Origin: a virus
Strand: one strand, 5' to 3'
Length of the DNA: 29,315 bases
Virus record (IMG/VR): IMGVR_UViG_3300031951_000896
Span: 1-29,315 of that record
Positions 21,484 through 28,521 of this stretch are shown in pieces; position 1 is the stretch's first letter; the number at the start of each line of letters is the position of its first letter. A program made the position numbers and the translations under genes. The notes beneath the pieces were generated by a model that did no database searches, was not told the origin of the DNA, and worked only from the letters and a program-made list of their open reading frames with translations.

Positions 21484-21702
21484 ACCCTCGCCCACTGCTA
21501 GCTCCACCGGCACCCGTAGCACCGGCAGGCTTTTGCCTGTCTCCCTGCTCCAACCGATCACTGCCACATGCACCGGCAACTCAACCGTGAACCAGCTATG
21601 GCCGCAGTCCACACAACGGCGCTTCCGTGTCGTGAGACTAGCCTCCTTGCCATTGGTCGCCACTGCCCGGATCGTGCTGCTGGAGCATCGGGGACACTGC
21701 AT
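21475..21702 (-). CDS. NrdR-like zinc ribbon protein without ATP-cone
   Basis: A 75-residue protein starting MQCPRC, with cysteines at 3, 6, 30 and 33 (CPRC and CVDC) and TTRKRRC before the second pair. This is the layout of the NrdR zinc ribbon, which binds NrdR boxes of ribonucleotide reductase genes. The ATP-cone domain that makes NrdR about 150 residues long is absent; the rest is a short beta-rich tail. It may be a phage regulator or an mRNA/DNA-binding adaptor. Starts at 21717 or 21726 in frame are alternatives. Its stop codon overlaps the control region of the next minus operon. Confidence 0.68.
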   Translation of the reverse strand: MQCPRCSSSTIRAVATNGKEASLTTRKRRCVDCGHSWFTVELPVHVAVIGWSRETGKSLPVLRVPVELAVGEGAV

Positions 21703-21738
21703 CGGTACTATGTGCATGTACCCCACTGGTCTAGCACA

Positions 21739-21936
21739 ATGCAGTTCGGTGAGTGGATGCTCGTCGAGTTATCGACCGAAGAACGCTTCGAGCTAGAAAA
21801 GCAGGCCAGAAGCCTGCTCTCTAGCCCAGACGCTGGTCCGATGGCCGCGGCGTTGCTGAAGCAGTGCCGCTATCAGCAGCAACTACTCCAGCAGGCCGTC
21901 AATGAAATCGCTCGCCTCGAATGCGAGCTGATGTGA
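21739..21936 (+). CDS. Small helical hypothetical protein
   Basis: A 65-residue protein (MQFGEWMLVELSTEERFELEKQARSLLSSPDAGPMAAALLKQCRYQQQLLQQAV). It is almost entirely helical, with Gln-rich YQQQLLQQAVNEIARLE forming a likely coiled coil. I recall similar short proteins in Synechococcus. It diverges from the zinc ribbon gene with only about 36 bases between the starts. Its stop touches the stop of the convergent gene at 21937. Confidence 0.6.
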   Translation: MQFGEWMLVELSTEERFELEKQARSLLSSPDAGPMAAALLKQCRYQQQLLQQAVNEIARLECELM

Positions 21937-22254
21937 TCAGAACATATCCCCGCTGTCGATTGTGACCACCACCCCATCAGTGGCGTTGGCCAGGCTCTGC
22001 GCAGCATTGCCAGGATCCACCCAGTCGCGCGGCGGTTGCCCCACTGCACTGATGTAGTTCAGGCCGGACTTGGCCTGCTTCTTCCAGCCGCTGATCGGCA
22101 CCTGGACGCTGCCGTACTGGTCCGGGGTCTGGCTCATCACAAAGCGGCAGAAAGCGTCCAGCTCCTCCACTTTGATGTTCATCATCCCGCTGAAGTCCAC
22201 CTTGCTCTCAGGTTTGGTGGACTTGAAGATGCTCAGATTCAGCTTGAAGCTCAT
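21937..22254 (-). CDS. Hypothetical protein of the recombination operon, ssDNA-binding candidate
   Basis: A 105-residue protein, last in the recE-recT operon (MSFKLNLSIFKSTKPESKVDFSGMMNIKVEELDAFCRFVMS, later VQVPISGWKKQAKSGLNYIS). The N-terminal KLNL.IFK and the strand-rich GWKK.AKSGL.Y.S phrase suggest an OB-like fold, and the C-terminus is acidic with a terminal Phe (TIDSGDMF), as in many single-strand binding proteins. With RecE/RecT neighbours an SSB role is plausible, but I did not recognise the family with certainty. The start overlaps the HTH gene stop as ATGA. Confidence 0.55.
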   Translation of the reverse strand: MSFKLNLSIFKSTKPESKVDFSGMMNIKVEELDAFCRFVMSQTPDQYGSVQVPISGWKKQAKSGLNYISAVGQPPRDWVDPGNAAQSLANATDGVVVTIDSGDMF

Positions 22255-22442
22255 TGGTCCTCGTTGGTAACGGTGTTGGCCTGTTCGTATTGCTCTACCC
22301 CGGCCAATGGGTAGAGCACGAAGCCCGGTGTCTTGAAGTACGCCGGACCTTTGCCAGCCTTTCGCCAGCGCATCAGAGTGTCCCGATGGATACCCCAGCG
22401 CTCAGCAAGCTGGCTGGCAGTTAGGTATTCAGAAGAGTTCAT
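22251..22442 (-). CDS. Excisionase/AlpA-type helix-turn-helix protein
   Basis: A 63-residue protein with the HTH_17 (MerR-like/excisionase) pattern: YLTASQLAERWGIHRDTLMRWRKAGKGP, then a wing F...P....Y and the closing helix GVEQYEQ. These small proteins act as excision factors or transcription regulators. No integrase is in the window, so regulation of the recombination genes is equally likely. The ATG at 22442 lies 14 bases inside recT. The longer in-frame start would reach further into recT and is less likely. Confidence 0.78.
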   Translation of the reverse strand: MNSSEYLTASQLAERWGIHRDTLMRWRKAGKGPAYFKTPGFVLYPLAGVEQYEQANTVTNEDQ

Positions 22443-23088
22443 CGCTCTCCGGCTCAGGTGCTGGGGCAGGCTGGGCGATCGCAGCATTGAGATCCGCCAC
22501 CGTGGCCGCAGGTGCCTCGGTCACGCTCACCGGCTCGATGTCGACCACCTCCTCTTGGCTCTGGATGCCCACCAGCAGATCGGGGACATAGAGCCGGCCG
22601 AACATCGCCGCCGCTCGATAGCGCAGCATCAGCTCCGGCATCGTCTTCCATTTTGATCCCGATTTGCTCGACCATCCTTCTGCCCGCGCCATACTCATGC
22701 TCACGGCAGGTCCGGTCACCGTCTTGCCGGTTGCTTTCTCCACCGCTGAGCACCTGCAGGCCATCTCCTCGCCTTTGCCGGCCAGCTCATACTGCAGCGG
22801 CTCAAAACGGCCGCAGCCATTGATCAGGGCAATGATGAACTGGCTGCTCCAGCTCGGTCGGCCGTGGATGATGTGCAGGTTCTGCATCACCTGGAAGGGA
22901 CTCATCCGCATCCGGTTGGCGATTTCCAGTGCGACCAGGCAGTTCGCGAATCCTTGTTGCCCTTGAAACTGTGGCGGAATGAGCGTGCTCTGCGCCAGTG
23001 CCTTCGCGATTCGCTGAGCATCCTCGAAGGCGGCGATGCCGCTGAATACTGATCCGGTGGTGGTGGTGAGTGCTGTGCTGTCTGTCAT
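22429..23088 (-). CDS. RecT-like single-strand annealing protein
   Basis: A 219-residue protein. The blocks FANCLVALEIANRM.MSPFQVMQNLHIIHGRPSWSSQF, ALINGCGRFEPL, GWSSKSGSKWKTMPELMLRYRAA.FGRLYVPDLL.G are typical of a phage protein family usually annotated as RecT or a related annealase. The last 45 residues are a Pro/Ala-rich, acidic linker ending ESDELF. It would coat and anneal ssDNA exposed by the exonuclease encoded directly upstream. The start overlaps the upstream stop by one base. The family call is by memory of motifs. Confidence 0.8.
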   Translation of the reverse strand: MTDSTALTTTTGSVFSGIAAFEDAQRIAKALAQSTLIPPQFQGQQGFANCLVALEIANRMRMSPFQVMQNLHIIHGRPSWSSQFIIALINGCGRFEPLQYELAGKGEEMACRCSAVEKATGKTVTGPAVSMSMARAEGWSSKSGSKWKTMPELMLRYRAAAMFGRLYVPDLLVGIQSQEEVVDIEPVSVTEAPAATVADLNAAIAQPAPAPEPESDELF

Positions 23089-23930
23089 CAGTAGGTCTCG
23101 ATTTCAGGTGGTTGTTGCGTGCTGCCATCAGGCCGCGACCGCAGCCAGTTGGGCAGGCTGATCATCTCGATCTGATCGGAGTAACCAGGCCACCTCTGAG
23201 CAGTGCGGCACTCGGCTATCCGTTGTAGATCCCGCATGGCAGTCTCCATGCCGAGCTGGATCATCTCCTCATCGGCGGCATAGCAAGCGACGGCATACGG
23301 CGCCTTCTTCTCCACGGCGATGAAGATGAACTGCGATGGCCGGATGCCACTGGCCTGCTCCAGCGAGTGGAGATACCAGGCCGCTTGCACCCCATAGCGC
23401 CATTGGCCGATCGACTTACGGAACCCAGCGGGACTGGCGTCCTCTGTGGTCTTGAGATCGACAACGATTGAGCCATCATTTGTCAACCAATCCGGTCGAC
23501 ATTTACAACCCAGGCCGGTGCCAGAGTCGGTCCACATGTGAGTGGTCTCCGCCTCTCCGGGCAGGTTGAGCAGCATCGCGGCAGCGGGATGACTGTGGAT
23601 CGCTCTGCCCATGTGCATCACATGGTCAGCTTCATCTCGGCTCAGCACGGTCTTGCCGGCGGACTCGGCCTCGAATGCTGCCCAGGCCTCCTTGCCGGCT
23701 TTGGTGCGGCGATCAATGCCATCAGGGGCAACGACATATTCCCGATCCCATTTGTGCAGCTCCAGCACATGGGTATGGAGCGCACTGCCTAGGCGCATGG
23801 CCGGAGTCGGTTCGGGGATGACTCGCTTCGGATCGATGTACCGCGCCCAATAGTGCAGCGGTGATCGCGCGATGAGATCCAGATGTGACTTTGAGATCGC
23901 AGGGTGTGCGTGATAGTCGGCGTTCTCCAT
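23088..23930 (-). CDS. RecE-like PD-(D/E)XK exonuclease
   Basis: A 280-residue protein of the RecE C-terminal/DUF3799 type (PF12684). It has YHAHPAISKSHLDLIARSPLHYWARYID at the N-terminus, LGSALHTHVLE, then the nuclease core CRPDWL...SIVVDLKTTEDASPAGFRKSI in which Asp and Lys of VDLKT are the catalytic residues, and YGVQAAWYLHSLEQA. It should resect double-stranded ends 5' to 3' to give ssDNA for the RecT-like partner. It is the first gene of the minus operon, and its start codon lies within an inverted repeat shared with the divergent helicase gene. Confidence 0.87.
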   Translation of the reverse strand: MENADYHAHPAISKSHLDLIARSPLHYWARYIDPKRVIPEPTPAMRLGSALHTHVLELHKWDREYVVAPDGIDRRTKAGKEAWAAFEAESAGKTVLSRDEADHVMHMGRAIHSHPAAAMLLNLPGEAETTHMWTDSGTGLGCKCRPDWLTNDGSIVVDLKTTEDASPAGFRKSIGQWRYGVQAAWYLHSLEQASGIRPSQFIFIAVEKKAPYAVACYAADEEMIQLGMETAMRDLQRIAECRTAQRWPGYSDQIEMISLPNWLRSRPDGSTQQPPEIETY

Positions 23931-23980
23931 AGGGTGTGGCGACTTGCGTCACCCTATAGCCTGTTGCTATCAGATGCAAC
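23929..23980. promoter_or_regulatory. Divergent control region with nested inverted repeats
   Basis: The 53-base gap between the RecE-like gene (minus) and the helicase gene (plus) holds ATAGGGTG (23929-23936) and CACCCTAT (23950-23957), a perfect inverted repeat with a 13-base centre. ATAGC (23956-23960)/GCTAT (23966-23970) and GTTGC (23963-23967)/GCAAC (23976-23980) follow. The first repeat overlaps the recE start codon. A factor bound there could block both genes. A further AGGGTGTG half-site lies inside recE at 23901. Confidence 0.55.
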
Positions 23981-23983
23981 CCC

Positions 23984-25354
23984 ATGCGGCTTCGCGGTTA
24001 CCAGCAGCAGACGATCGATGATCTCCGCAACGCCTATCGCGCTGGTAGCCATGCGCCCTTGCTATGCCTACCAACCGGCGGCGGCAAGACCATCATCTTC
24101 TCCGTTATCGCTAACTCGGCCGCGGTGCGTGGCAAGCAAGTGCTGATCCTGGTGCACCGCCGTGAGCTTCTCCATCAGGCCAGCCGCAAGCTCACCGACA
24201 TCGGACTGGACCATGGCCTGATCGCTGCTGGTACTCCAGCCAGTGATCACCCTGTACGGATCGCGTCCGTACAGACCCTGGTGCGGCGGCTGCCCACCAT
24301 GGACTGGCAGCCATCGCTGATCATCATCGATGAGGCGCATCACGCCTCCGCTGGATCATGGGCAGCAATCCTGGACAAGTGGCCTGATGCCTTCCGCCTG
24401 GGCGTCACCGCCACACCCTGCCGGCTCGACGGCCGCGGCCTGGGCACCGCCTTCGACCACCTGGTGCTTGGTCCATCCGTATCTGATCTGATCTCGGCCG
24501 GCTTCCTCTCGCCTGCCCGTATCTATGCCCCACCAGTGGTCGCTGATCTCACAGGCCTGCGCCGCCGTGCTGGTGACTATGCAGCCGATCAGGCCGCCAC
24601 TGCCATGGATCGCCCTACCGTCACCGGCGACGCCATCGCTCACTATCAACGGCTTGCCCCAGGCCAGCGTGCGATCGCTTTCTGTTGCTCCATTGATCAC
24701 GCCAGCCACGTCGCTGCATCCTTTAATGCAGCCGGCATCCCAGCCGCCACACTTCTCGGCAACACCACCGATCGCGATGCTGTCGTTGCAGCATTTGACG
24801 CCGGCTCAGTGCAGATTCTGGTGACCGTGGATGTGGTCTCCGAAGGCTTCGACATCCCAGCCGCCAGTTGCGCCATCCTGCTCAGGCCGACGCAATCGCT
24901 TGGCCTCTATCTGCAGCAGGTTGGCCGTGTACTCAGGCCTGCGCCAGGGAAGGCCGCGGCGATTGTGCTCGATCACGTCGGCAACGTCCACCGCCATGGC
25001 TTCCCCGATGATCTCCGCGAATGGAGCCTGACCGATGGTGCCCGCCGTGCCACCGGCACAGCAGCGCCATCAGTGCGCACCTGCCCGGAATGCTTCGCCG
25101 CATTCAAGCCAGCGCCAATCTGCCCGGCATGTGGCGCAGCGTGTGCACCGATCAAATCGCGCAAGATCCAGCAGCTAGCAGGTGAACTCGCCGAGCTACG
25201 CCGCGAAGCAGTCCGCCAACGGATCGAGGAGCGCACAGCTAGTCGCCGCGAACAAGGCAAAGCCCGCACCCTTCCCCAACTGCTCGCCCTAGCCAAGGAG
25301 CGCGGCTACAGTCCCGGCTGGGCATATCGGATCTATCACGCCAGAACGGGCTAA
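23984..25354 (+). CDS. SF2 DEAH-box DNA helicase with C-terminal zinc motif
   Basis: A 456-residue helicase. Motif Q region RGYQQQTIDDL, Walker A CLPTGGGKT (residues 28-36), motif II DEAH (116-119), motif III TATP (142-145), and motif VI QQVGRVLRP (311-319) are all intact. A CPEC...CPAC pair (Cys 367, 370, 380, 383) forms a zinc ribbon after the helicase core, and a basic coiled coil follows. Members of this RadD/phage-replication type unwind or remodel DNA. It starts at ATG 23984, just after the divergent control region, and is the first gene of the replication module. Confidence 0.9.
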   Translation: MRLRGYQQQTIDDLRNAYRAGSHAPLLCLPTGGGKTIIFSVIANSAAVRGKQVLILVHRRELLHQASRKLTDIGLDHGLIAAGTPASDHPVRIASVQTLVRRLPTMDWQPSLIIIDEAHHASAGSWAAILDKWPDAFRLGVTATPCRLDGRGLGTAFDHLVLGPSVSDLISAGFLSPARIYAPPVVADLTGLRRRAGDYAADQAATAMDRPTVTGDAIAHYQRLAPGQRAIAFCCSIDHASHVAASFNAAGIPAATLLGNTTDRDAVVAAFDAGSVQILVTVDVVSEGFDIPAASCAILLRPTQSLGLYLQQVGRVLRPAPGKAAAIVLDHVGNVHRHGFPDDLREWSLTDGARRATGTAAPSVRTCPECFAAFKPAPICPACGAACAPIKSRKIQQLAGELAELRREAVRQRIEERTASRREQGKARTLPQLLALAKERGYSPGWAYRIYHARTG

Positions 25355-25357
25355 GTT

Positions 25358-25376
25358 GGGGCGCCCCTGCGCGCGC
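25358..25376. repeat. GC-rich palindrome after the helicase gene
   Basis: GGGGCGCCCC (25358-25367), a perfect ten-base palindrome, is followed by GCGCGC. It sits four bases after the helicase stop in the short gap before the mini-frame at 25390. It is too short and lacks a U tract to be called a terminator; it might slow transcription between helicase and the mobile intruder. Confidence 0.35.
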
Positions 25377-25389
25377 TAACGCCAAGGGC

Positions 25390-25413
25390 ATGACCACCCG
25401 AACTACCGAGTGA
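25390..25413 (+). pseudogene. Seven-codon frame, possible orphaned start of the VRR-NUC gene
   Basis: ATG ACC ACC CGA ACT ACC GAG TGA encodes MTTRTTE and ends in TGATG, so its stop overlaps the start of the homing endonuclease. The VRR-NUC gene 500 bases downstream starts MNAETEIQQRI; joining TTRTTE to ETEIQQ or EIQQ gives a plausible uninterrupted N-terminus. I infer that this is the original 5' end, separated by insertion of the nuclease gene. Alternatively it is a chance short frame. Confidence 0.4.
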
Positions 25414-25919
25414 TGACTAAGGCTAACCTGTTGCCATCTTTGCAACGGATCAAAGAATTATTGCATTACGACCATGAATCAGGGTGTTTTTTTTGGAAGC
25501 AGAATAAAGGAAAATTTTTAGCAGGGTCAAAAGCTGGGACCATATGTAAGGGATACGTTGCAATAAAAATTGATTACAAGATATATGCTGCTCACAGGAT
25601 TGCTTGGTTCTTGCTGACAGGCGAAGACCCGATGAATAAGCATATAGATCATATTGACAATGACAGGTCTAACAACCGACCATGGAATCTACGGTTAGCA
25701 ACTAATAGTCAAAATATGTTCAATCAGCCTGCGCCCCAAAGCAATACGAGCGGTTTTAAGGGCGTTTCTTATAGAAAAACGCGCAGAAAGTGGATTGCGA
25801 CAATCCAGAAAGATGGAAAGCAGCATTTTTTAGGGCATTTCAATACCCCCGAACTAGCCCATATGGCCTACTGCAAGGCCGCGGCAGAATTGCATGGGGA
25901 GTTTGCCCGTGGGCAATGA
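25413..25919 (+). CDS. HNH homing endonuclease with AP2 DNA-binding domain
   Basis: A 168-residue protein. The N-terminal half has a beta-rich module (residues 15-60) leading to HRIAWFLLTGEDP, then the HNH core with HIDHIDNDRSNNRPWNLRLAT.SQN. Residues 110-165 form an AP2 domain (SGFKGVSYRKTRRKWIATI...FLGHFNTPELAHMAYCKAA). This HNH-AP2 layout is typical of free-standing phage homing nucleases. The gene is strongly AT-rich (two 60-base lines from 25501 are about 38 and 37 percent GC) against GC-rich neighbours, a sign of recent arrival. It starts at ATG 25413 overlapping a mini-frame stop, and its stop overlaps the next ATG. Confidence 0.9.
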   Translation: MTKANLLPSLQRIKELLHYDHESGCFFWKQNKGKFLAGSKAGTICKGYVAIKIDYKIYAAHRIAWFLLTGEDPMNKHIDHIDNDRSNNRPWNLRLATNSQNMFNQPAPQSNTSGFKGVSYRKTRRKWIATIQKDGKQHFLGHFNTPELAHMAYCKAAAELHGEFARGQ

Positions 25920-26263
25920 ACGCTGAGACCGAAATCCAGCAGCGCATCCGCCTAGCAGTTGGCACTCGCTCCGATCTGCGCCTGTTCCGTAATCAGGTCG
26001 GTCAACTCCCAGATCCCCGCACCGGCCGCCCCGTTCAGTTCGGCCTTGCCCGTGGCTCCGCTGATCTCATCGGTTGGCGGACCGTGGTGGTGACTCCAGA
26101 GATGGTTGGCCAGCGCCTGGCCGTATTCACCAGCATCGAAGTCAAGACACCCACAGGCCACCTCACCCCCGCACAATCCGCCTGGCTCGGCACGGTCCGT
26201 GGCGCTGGTGGCATCGCTGGCATCGCTCGCTCAGTGCGCGACGCAGAAGAAATCCTGAGATAG
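25916..26263 (+). CDS. VRR-NUC domain nuclease
   Basis: A 115-residue nuclease of the VRR-NUC type (PD-(D/E)XK superfamily). Visible features are FRNQVG near residue 25, the catalytic region FGLARGSADLIGWRTV (Asp), FTSIEVKTPTG (Glu-x-Lys), and the helix LTPAQSAWLGTVRGAGGIAGIARSV. In phages this stand-alone domain sits in replication modules next to helicases and probably resolves or trims branched DNA. The start ATG 25916 overlaps the stop of the homing endonuclease, and the encoded N-terminus (MNAETE) may be substituted for an original one now found upstream. Confidence 0.88.
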   Translation: MNAETEIQQRIRLAVGTRSDLRLFRNQVGQLPDPRTGRPVQFGLARGSADLIGWRTVVVTPEMVGQRLAVFTSIEVKTPTGHLTPAQSAWLGTVRGAGGIAGIARSVRDAEEILR

Positions 26264-26265
26264 CT

Positions 26266-26283
26266 TGCCAACCTTGCCTACCT
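26266..26283. repeat. 18-base repeat, copy 1 (before primase)
   Basis: TGCCAACCTTGCCTACCT, identical to 28096-28113. It lies between the VRR-NUC stop and the GTG start of the primase. The TTGCC.ACCT core recurs at the primase stop and downstream, so it may be a protein-binding site linked to replication or control. Confidence 0.55.
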
Positions 26284-26317
26284 CCTCCACACTCTGTCGG
26301 CTATCCGTCAGAGCCAA

Positions 26318-28348
26318 GTGGCTGCCATCGTCGATCAACTTTCATCCATCCCAGATTCATGGGCACTCGTCGCAGTCGGTAACGACAAGCGCCCCTATCA
26401 GCCTGAGTGGCAGAAGAACCCCCTCGGCAAGCGCCAAGTCGAAGCCGAACTATCAGCCGGCCGTGCCGTAGCCGTTGGCGTGCTCGCGGGTCCACCATCC
26501 GGCGGTCTCCTGTTCGTTGATCACGATGGCCTCGGTGCCTCGGAGGTGCTCCAATCGCTCGGCACATCCCTGCGCGAACTTCCCAAATCCTGGGCAGTCA
26601 CCTCCGGCCGTGATGGTCGCCTGCAGATCATTTACAAAGTCCCCGAACCCTTCTGGGATCAGATCAAGACAACCAAGCTCAAGTCCTCAGTCAAGGGCGA
26701 GCAGCTCGAACTTCGCTGGACCGGCTGCCAGTCCGTTGTTCTCGGCAAGCATCCCATCACCGGCTCCTATCGCTGGCTCAATGGACGCGCACCTGGCGAC
26801 CTGCCCATCGCTGAAGCTCCATCGGTTCTGCTTCAGCAGATGCAACGTCCGATCGAGACGCCACCACTCCTCCCATCCAACCCGACAGACGAAACCGATC
26901 GCGCTCGCACATACCTCGCCAACATCCCCGCCGCCGTCGCTGATGACTACGACGAATGGCTCAAGGTCGGCATGGCGCTCCACAGCGTCGGCAATGATTC
27001 GCTCCTCGGCGACTGGATCCAGTGGTCCACAGCATCCGGCAAGTTCAAGGCCGGCGAATGCGAGGCCAAGTGGAAGTCCTTCAAGTCCGACTCAGGCGGC
27101 GTAGGCCTCGGCACCCTGTTCCACCTCGCCGGTGGCGTTTCTCCCCGCGAGCAGGCCATCAAAGCGCTCAAGTCGGTGCTCGGTCCAGAGGTCGCACAAT
27201 CAGCCGGTGCAGCCAAACCCATCAAGCTCGAAACCGGCGAGCTGCTCACCCTCCTCCGTCAGCAACTCGGTGATCGACTCCGCTTCAACATCTACAACCA
27301 GGCCGTGGAACTTGATGGCAAGGCCGTCACCGACCTGGAGCACTACTACCTCCAGCTCGCGCAGCTGAACATCAAGGTCTCCAAGGAGCTGGCCGCTGAT
27401 GCCTTGGTGTTCGTCGCCAAGGAGAACCAGTTCGATCCCGTTCGCGAATACCTCGATCGCGTGGCTGATGAAGTGCCACCTGTGCCGATCGATCACCTCG
27501 CCACCAGTTACCTCCGCCCAGCCGATCAGCCAGGCAGCCTGTTCGACGCCATGCTCCGCTGCACCCTGATCGCAGCCGTCAGGCGCATCTATGAACCAGG
27601 TGCCAAGCACGATGCTGCCTGCGTGCTCATGGGACCACAGGGATGCGGCAAGTCCACCTTCTGGCGCAACCTCGGCGGTCCGTTCTTCTCCGATGCCCTA
27701 GGCGACATCAACAACAAGGACGACCTGCTCCTGGTCGGTAAGGCCTGGATCCACGAGTGGGGCGAGATCGATCGCATCACCGGCAAGAACCACGCCGGCA
27801 AGATCAAGGCCTTCCTTTCCCGCCAGACCGACTCCTATCGCGTGCCCTATGGCAAGGCTATGGAGGACTTCCCCAGGCGCTCGATCATCGTCGGCTCCAC
27901 CAACCGCGACACCGGCTTCCTGATCGATGACACCGGCAACCGTCGCTTCTGGGTCATCCCCGTGGACGTGAAGACCATGATCGAGGTGGATGGCCTGCTG
28001 CTCGAACGCGATGCCATCTGGTCAGCAGCAGTGGCTGCCTATCGCGCTGGAGAGGCGAACCACCTGCCGCGTGAGCAGGAGCAGCAGGTCTCAGATGCCA
28101 ACCTTGCCTACCTGGTGGAATCTCCTTGGCTTGCTCCAGTGCGCGAATGGCTTGCATCGCCTCGAAACGCTGGGATCCCAGTCACCACCGAAGGTTTGCT
28201 CACTGATGCCATCGGTAAGCCTGTCGAGCGCCAGTCTCGTGCGGATCAAATGCAGATCGCGTCCATCTTGAGAGAGCTGGGACTCATAAAGAGACGCCGT
28301 TTGGTCGGAACGGTCCAGAAGTGGGTTTATTGCCAACCTCACGATTGA
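26318..28348 (+). CDS. Primase-polymerase with SF3/VirE-type ATPase
   Basis: A 676-residue replication protein. Residues 10-175 resemble the bifunctional AEP primase/polymerase N-terminal domain, with acidic VDHD at 67-70 and TSGRDGRLQIIY as the second motif. Residues 195-260 match PriCT-2 (RTYLANIPA..ADDYDEWLKVGMALHSVG...W..WS). Residues 420-560 form a VirE-like P-loop ATPase: GPQGCGKST at 439-447, acidic HEWGEID at 479-485, IVGSTNR sensor, then DDTGNRRFWVIPV. It probably primes and unwinds phage DNA. GTG 26318 is the start, with no strong ribosome site. The stop is inside a 12-bp inverted repeat. Confidence 0.88.
   Translation: MAAIVDQLSSIPDSWALVAVGNDKRPYQPEWQKNPLGKRQVEAELSAGRAVAVGVLAGPPSGGLLFVDHDGLGASEVLQSLGTSLRELPKSWAVTSGRDGRLQIIYKVPEPFWDQIKTTKLKSSVKGEQLELRWTGCQSVVLGKHPITGSYRWLNGRAPGDLPIAEAPSVLLQQMQRPIETPPLLPSNPTDETDRARTYLANIPAAVADDYDEWLKVGMALHSVGNDSLLGDWIQWSTASGKFKAGECEAKWKSFKSDSGGVGLGTLFHLAGGVSPREQAIKALKSVLGPEVAQSAGAAKPIKLETGELLTLLRQQLGDRLRFNIYNQAVELDGKAVTDLEHYYLQLAQLNIKVSKELAADALVFVAKENQFDPVREYLDRVADEVPPVPIDHLATSYLRPADQPGSLFDAMLRCTLIAAVRRIYEPGAKHDAACVLMGPQGCGKSTFWRNLGGPFFSDALGDINNKDDLLLVGKAWIHEWGEIDRITGKNHAGKIKAFLSRQTDSYRVPYGKAMEDFPRRSIIVGSTNRDTGFLIDDTGNRRFWVIPVDVKTMIEVDGLLLERDAIWSAAVAAYRAGEANHLPREQEQQVSDANLAYLVESPWLAPVREWLASPRNAGIPVTTEGLLTDAIGKPVERQSRADQMQIASILRELGLIKRRRLVGTVQKWVYCQPHD
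28096..28113. repeat. 18-base repeat, copy 2 (inside primase)
   Basis: An exact copy of the 18 bases at 26266-26283, here within the primase coding sequence where it encodes part of ANLAYL. Being coding, it may be coincidence of sequence pressure, but an exact 18-mer 1.8 kb away, sharing a core with three further motifs nearby, is unlikely by chance. Confidence 0.5.
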
Positions 28349-28357
28349 GGTAGGCAA
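28330..28357. repeat. 12-bp inverted repeat over the primase stop codon
   Basis: TTGCCAACCTCA (28330-28341) and TGAGGTAGGCAA (28346-28357) pair with one mismatch around a CGAT loop. The primase stop is at 28346-28348. There is no U tract, so it is a weak terminator at best; the sequence carries the same TTGCC(A/T)ACCT core as the other repeats. Confidence 0.6.
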
Positions 28358-28478
28358 CCCGAGATCCATTGCAGCCAGTGGCTTCTTCTACCCTTTCCTA
28401 CCTTCCTACCTTCTAAAAAGAGTAAAATAAATAGAGAGGAGAGGAGGGGAGGGGGAGAAAAACCCTTATATAGGAAAC

Positions 28479-28495
28479 GGTAGGCATTGCCTACC
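28479..28495. repeat. 17-base palindrome GGTAGGCA-T-TGCCTACC
   Basis: Perfect eight-base arms around one central base. Each arm is the core of the repeats at 26266, 28096 and 28330, now in inverted orientation, so this looks like a full dimer site where the others are half or direct sites. Confidence 0.65.
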
Positions 28496-28521
28496 TAGGT
28501 TGGAATCGGCGCCCATCGCAT

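Noticed and set aside
21934-21939. Palindrome TGATCA containing the stops of two convergent genes
   Set aside because: Two abutting opposite stop codons TGA/TCA give this palindrome automatically; no further symmetry extends from it.
22251-22442. Proof of a temperate lifestyle from the excisionase-type gene
   Set aside because: HTH_17 proteins also act as ordinary regulators, and no integrase, attachment site or CI-like repressor is present in the window.
28465-28474. CTTATATAGG as a -10 promoter box
   Set aside because: No acceptable -35 hexamer lies 16-18 bases upstream on either strand; mentioned only as part of the repeat region.
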